The notes under the pieces are model-generated. The model saw only the letters and a list, made by a program, of their open reading frames with translations. It was not told the DNA's origin and ran no database searches. The position numbers and the translations under genes were made by a program. From positions 744,001-808,000 of the forward strand of contig CAWIRC010000001.1 in NCBI GenBank assembly GCA_963838495.1: DNA of 64,000 bases, given 5' to 3'. The DNA comes from JBEKIK01 sp963838495. Lineage in GTDB: Bacteria > Planctomycetota > Planctomycetia > Pirellulales > Thermoguttaceae. Of the stretch, positions 60,256 to 64,000 are shown one piece after another (the stretch's first letter is position 1; every line of letters starts with the position of its first letter).

Positions 60256-62799
60256 TCAACTGCCGTCCGCAATCCGTCTAAAGCGCCATGTGCCGCGGGT
60301 AATGCCGGCGGGATTGGAGGAGCGCAGCAGGCGCAGGACACCGGCCGCATTACGGCGAGCATGGAGCAAATCGCAATACAGGCCAATCAGCTCGGCGGTT
60401 TCCTCGGCGGTGTGGTCCAGGAATTCGATGCGGAAATGCCGCACACCAAGGCCCTTCAACCAAGACTGGAATTCGGCCAGACTGCCGGGCTGGGCATGAA
60501 ATACCGTGTTGTGGCAATCGGCGTCGACCAGGACCGGATGCTCGCATCCCTTGCGGTCGCGGAGGCGTATGTTTCCAGTCAAACACGGTCGGTTGCATTG
60601 CGGCTTCGCGTCAGAATCTGAAAAAGCGGCGCAATACAGGCAATATGCCGTGTGGAACATGGGGACATGGCCGTGCAAAATCACTTCCAGAGTCGCCGGA
60701 TCGGACTGGCGGGCCATATCGGCAAAGGTGCTCTGGTTCAGGTCAAAGGCGGCGGTGACGCGCCGGGCACCAAGTTCGAGCAACGTCTCGACAGCCAGGT
60801 CGTTGGCGGCATTAAGTGAATAATCGGCGATTACCGGCAGTCCTGCGCGTTGAAAATAATCGATCCCGGCAAGATGGCGTGCCAAGATGCCGTCGGGCTT
60901 CAGGCTTTCGAGAAATTCCAGCAAATCGGCACTGCCAGGCTGATGAATGCGCGTGGTGGCAAGAAAGATTTTCTTTCCGGCAGACCGGGCCAGAGATATC
61001 GCCTTGCCGTAATCCTCGATGCGGAGAAAATCGGCATAAACCGTATCGACTGGCAGGGCCGAGGCGGCTTTGACTTGCTCGACGCTTCTGCACAAAACAT
61101 GCAAATATGAATCCTGGTTGCATGGAATAGCCTCATTTTTTAGGGCAGCGGCACGCACAACGGATTGCCGGCAGGCTTTATCGCGGAGTTGCGGCAAGAG
61201 CGGCTCGTCGGGGAGTTGATAATCGGGCGCATTTCGGATGGAATCGTTCAAGGCCGCAAGCATTGACCTGCGCATCCGGCCGAGGACGCTGAGCGGCAAC
61301 ATGGGTCGGCCTTCGATCCGGGCATGCAGGCGCCGCAATTGATACGGCGTCCGGCCCAAACGCCCGAATTGCCCGCGGAGAAGTTCGAGGGTTAACGGAT
61401 GCTTGACGGCCTCGGCCAGCGGCTGATCCGAATCCAAAATGCAATTCGCCCCGGAACCGGCCACGGCTTCCAGATGAAGTTTTTCACCTATGGCAGCTCG
61501 AACAACTATATCCAAAGGCACGCGCCTTTCAGCCGTGGAAGTTTCGGCCGACTTTCGCAATTCTTTCATTAACTGTGGATCATCGGTGCGAAAAATCCGT
61601 TGCCCCGGTCGAATCCGCTTCAGATCAAGATTATTCCGGCCAAAGGCAAGTTCGGCCCGCGACTCGGCGTCAGCCTGCTTCACGGGGCGGCGATTCACGT
61701 AGATTTCATAAATCCGGCCCCCTTGTTCCGAGTCTTGATCGCGCAACTCCTCAAAAACCACTCCTTGTCCGCGGCGGGCGGAGCGGATTAAATGGACAAG
61801 GACGTGATCGCCGCGCACGCTATCGACCAGGCCGATGGGCACGCCGCGTTTGGCGGTGGTTTCTCCGCTTACAAGCTCATGCGGGCACGGGCCGTCGATC
61901 CAACCCGCCGAAAAACCGCGCGAGAAAGCGACTTCCAATTCTTCGACTTGCTCCGGCACCAAGGCAAAGGGCTTTCCTTCCAAGGCGGCATCCAATGCAC
62001 TGCGGTAACAGCGCACGGCCAAAGCAACGTACTCTGGCCCTTTCAGACGCCCTTCGATCTTTATGGCCGACACTCCGGCCGCCAAAAGTTCCTGCAGCCG
62101 ATCCCATAAGGCCAAATCGCGGGGACTGAGCCGGTAGCGCCCAGAACCTTCGATCGCAAAATCACCGCCTTTAAGCAACTCGTAGGTCATGCGGCAGGCC
62201 TGGGCGCATTGGCCTCGATTACCGCTGCGTCCGCCCAAGGCCAAACTCGCCAGGCATTGCCCCGAATAACTGATGCACAGGGCCCCGTGGACAAAAACTT
62301 CCAGCTCAACGGAGGTCGCACACCGCAGCGCCGCAATTTCATGGAGCGATAATTCACGCGGCAACACAACGCGCTTCACTCCATAAGATTCCACAGCCCG
62401 GATGCACTCGGTGCTGGAAAGCGTCATCTGCGTCGATGCATGAACAGGAAACTGCGGGCACAGGGCGTGCAAAAGCTGCAACAGGCCCAGGTCCTGTACG
62501 ATGATGGCGTCGACGCCGGTGTGGATCGCCTGGCGGGCAATTGTTTCCGCGGCGGATAATTCCCCGGCAAAGACCAGCGTGTTTAGGGTCAAGTAACCTT
62601 TTGCGCCGCGCTGGTGCAGATAAAACATCAATTCGGGAAGTTCTTCGACGGTGAAATTAACCGCCCGGGCGCGGGCATTCATGCCGTTTTGCAGCCCGAA
62701 ATAAACCGCATCGGCCCCATTTTCCACGGCGGCGCGAGCGGATTGCCAATTGCCCGCCGGAGCAATCAGTTCACACGGCAGTGCGAATGCGGGCGTCAT
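60256..62799 (-). CDS. U32-family peptidase-like protein (RlhA/YhbU-type)
   Basis: 847 residues. CELIAPAGNWQSARAAVENGADAVYFGLQ opens the TIM-barrel domain, and VFVHGALCISYSGQCLASLALGGRSGNRGQCAQACRM holds the family's Cys cluster, probably a metal or Fe-S ligand. A collagenase-like C-terminal domain of ~350 residues follows. Relatives modify RNA bases by hydroxylation rather than acting as proteases. It lies between the sugar kinase and the GH35-like gene without evident link. Confidence 0.9.
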   Translation of the reverse strand: MTPAFALPCELIAPAGNWQSARAAVENGADAVYFGLQNGMNARARAVNFTVEELPELMFYLHQRGAKGYLTLNTLVFAGELSAAETIARQAIHTGVDAIIVQDLGLLQLLHALCPQFPVHASTQMTLSSTECIRAVESYGVKRVVLPRELSLHEIAALRCATSVELEVFVHGALCISYSGQCLASLALGGRSGNRGQCAQACRMTYELLKGGDFAIEGSGRYRLSPRDLALWDRLQELLAAGVSAIKIEGRLKGPEYVALAVRCYRSALDAALEGKPFALVPEQVEELEVAFSRGFSAGWIDGPCPHELVSGETTAKRGVPIGLVDSVRGDHVLVHLIRSARRGQGVVFEELRDQDSEQGGRIYEIYVNRRPVKQADAESRAELAFGRNNLDLKRIRPGQRIFRTDDPQLMKELRKSAETSTAERRVPLDIVVRAAIGEKLHLEAVAGSGANCILDSDQPLAEAVKHPLTLELLRGQFGRLGRTPYQLRRLHARIEGRPMLPLSVLGRMRRSMLAALNDSIRNAPDYQLPDEPLLPQLRDKACRQSVVRAAALKNEAIPCNQDSYLHVLCRSVEQVKAASALPVDTVYADFLRIEDYGKAISLARSAGKKIFLATTRIHQPGSADLLEFLESLKPDGILARHLAGIDYFQRAGLPVIADYSLNAANDLAVETLLELGARRVTAAFDLNQSTFADMARQSDPATLEVILHGHVPMFHTAYCLYCAAFSDSDAKPQCNRPCLTGNIRLRDRKGCEHPVLVDADCHNTVFHAQPGSLAEFQSWLKGLGVRHFRIEFLDHTAEETAELIGLYCDLLHARRNAAGVLRLLRSSNPAGITRGTWRFRRIADGS

Positions 62800-62866
62800 G
62801 GCATTTTACACGGATTTGGAAGGCAACGGATGATTTTTTGCGGGTCAATATCGCATCAATTTCACT

Positions 62867-63655
62867 TTAATAAAGACGCCTTCGGCGGGCAAGCGCAGGC
62901 CGGAGGTGTTCATGTCGCCGTTGCGCATCACGGGTGGTTTTCCAATAACCTTTTTCATAAACGCCTTCTTCAACCAACAGAAATTGGGCCGCGGTCAACT
63001 CCGATCCCATGGGCGGTTTGAAATCCAACGCGGCATCAAAACCGGCGATCAGGAATTCATCCGGCCCCAGTTCGCCCACCAGCACGCGGCCCGAAGGAGC
63101 GGATTGATCGATTGCCGTAGCCGCGGTGGCTGGGGCGGCGGGACCTCTGGCCGGCGGACGGAAACGGACAAGAATATCGTAGCGGTTGAAATAGAGCATG
63201 CGGCCGGGTATAGCGACCTCCTCGACGGCGGCCTGCAACTTTCCGGCGGCCTGTAATTGAGCGATGACCGGCAGCGCCGATTTCAGCACGCGGAAATTCG
63301 CCGCAATCTCGGAAAACTGGGGATTCATCCACACGCCGGAACTAGAGTCAAAACCGTAGGGCGTAAAACCTATGGCCCCATAATCGACCAGGGCATAAAA
63401 GAAATATCGGGCAAAGGGCTTGCCCCCGCCGGTCTCCACGACAAACAGCGGGTTGTCCGGCCGGCGATAACGGGAGAGAATTGTGCGATAGATTTCCGAC
63501 GACTGATGGTAAATATCCGGCCCGATGAGATCGATGTCCGGGCGCAGGCCTTCCAGAGGTCGATCATGTGCGACTGCGGGCCTCCGCTGGGATAACTGTC
63601 GCCCGGCCGGTCGAACTCGAGGAAGCGGTCGTTGGTGCCTTCGCCGCCCATCCAC
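62867..63655 (-). CDS. C-terminal fragment of a GH35-like beta-galactosidase
   Basis: 262 codons. The meaningful part begins near 63540 (IDLIGPDIYHQSS), contains LFVVETGGG, with the probable nucleophile Glu, and a C-terminal beta-sandwich of DUF5597 type. The first ~35 residues (Arg-rich) and the last ~18 (RRHEHLRPALARRRRLY) are out of frame; the proper end reads VMRNGDMNTSGLRLPAEG to a stop at 62845-62847. Two indels (near 63540 and 62930) therefore break the gene. Confidence 0.72.
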   Translation of the reverse strand: MDGRRRHQRPLPRVRPAGRQLSQRRPAVAHDRPLEGLRPDIDLIGPDIYHQSSEIYRTILSRYRRPDNPLFVVETGGGKPFARYFFYALVDYGAIGFTPYGFDSSSGVWMNPQFSEIAANFRVLKSALPVIAQLQAAGKLQAAVEEVAIPGRMLYFNRYDILVRFRPPARGPAAPATAATAIDQSAPSGRVLVGELGPDEFLIAGFDAALDFKPPMGSELTAAQFLLVEEGVYEKGYWKTTRDAQRRHEHLRPALARRRRLY

Positions 63656-64000
63656 ACATTAACAAAAACCGGAATCGGATAGATTTCCTTTCCTGCGCGG
63701 GCGACGGCGTTAATAAAGGTAGAAACATAGTAACCGGCGAACATCTCCTCGGCCCGGGGGCCGAAGACTTCCTTCCACGTGCCCGGTTTTTTGTTAAGAG
63801 CCTTGACCAGGGCATCCGGGACCGGGCCATCGAACAGTCGGGTGGCCTCGGGCGAATAATCGCGAACCGAGCCCAGAAGGCCCGACTCGTTTTCCACCTG
63901 CACGAGAATCACGGTTTGATCTTTCCCGTCGATTTCCTTGAGATGTTTCATAAGTGCGGCAAAGGCGCGGCGATCGGCCTCGAGCGTAGTGGGCCCGTGG
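63370..64000 (-). CDS. Central fragment of the GH35-like gene, 5' end outside the window
   Basis: The frame is open to the right edge (HGPTTLEADRRAFAALMKHL before the internal ATG at 63951). TVILVQVENESGLLG carries the Asn-Glu acid/base pair of GH35/GH42-type enzymes, and YPIPVFVNVWMGGEG with GGPQSHMIDLW follow. After about 63540 this frame loses sense; the enzyme continues in the entry above. It would remove beta-linked galactose or related sugars. Confidence 0.75.
   Translation of the reverse strand, partial: HGPTTLEADRRAFAALMKHLKEIDGKDQTVILVQVENESGLLGSVRDYSPEATRLFDGPVPDALVKALNKKPGTWKEVFGPRAEEMFAGYYVSTFINAVARAGKEIYPIPVFVNVWMGGEGTNDRFLEFDRPGDSYPSGGPQSHMIDLWKACARTSISSGRIFTISRRKSIAQFSPVIAGRTTRCLSWRPAGASPLPDISFMPWSIMGP

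Noticed and set aside
1..64000. CRISPR array
   Set aside because: I saw no regularly spaced short repeats; the repeats found are coding or paired.

Overview
The host looks like a planctomycete-type bacterium (Planctomycetota, or a related PVC lineage). This rests on large secreted proteins with autotransporter-type beta repeats and C-terminal PEP-CTERM anchors, a SYLF-domain protein, GH2/GH35-like and GH43-like enzymes with a sugar kinase, a U32 peptidase and characteristic integrases. It is an inference from protein families; there is no rRNA in the window. The accessory DNA between about 9 and 15.6 kb has a different flavour, with AT-richer surface genes and a pilin-LamG protein, and may be foreign or even a chimeric join.

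Left part (1-17.9 kb), apparently a genomic island ending at a tRNA-Arg(CCG) beside a tyrosine integrase. It holds, in order: a coiled-coil repeat protein cut by the window edge; a sigma-factor-like gene, an acidic protein and an ImmA/IrrE metallopeptidase in overlapping genes; a bacterial ubiquitin-like conjugation operon (tandem Ubl, E2-like, JAB-E1 fusion); a Vsr-AlkA fusion divergent from a C5 cytosine methyltransferase, which converges on a probable restriction enzyme; and a complete diversity-generating retroelement (DGR). In the DGR, the variable repeat (VR) at the end of the target gene differs from the template repeat (TR) at 19 of 136 positions, all of them adenines in the template. 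The accessory gene avd lies on the opposite strand, head to head with the reverse transcriptase. A multidomain SGNH-hydrolase surface protein and a LamG pseudopilin follow, then a possible junction, a small excisionase-like gene and the integrase.

Middle part (18.5-38.2 kb): PEP-CTERM surface proteins. A 7.4-kb gene is broken into four frames. Two tandem GH43-like beta-propeller proteins follow (the first frameshifted), then two small PEP-CTERM proteins sharing a duplicated leader, and a 1144-residue protein with a metallopeptidase-like N-terminus and two near-identical LamG units.

Right part (39.3-56.2 kb): a phage-like element with integrase, HTH genes, large and small terminase, HNH nuclease, ParB-methyltransferase fusion and DUF3987 primase/helicase, but no capsid, portal or tail genes. 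Host-like genes (SYLF), transposon relics and a complete insertion sequence with terminal repeats follow. The last 8 kb carries carbohydrate genes (GH2 lipoprotein, PfkB kinase, GH35-like enzyme) and a U32 peptidase.

Several apparently functional genes carry single frameshifts (giant PEP-CTERM gene, GH43-like gene, primase, HTH gene, GH35-like gene). Either decay is common here or the sequence has residual indel errors.
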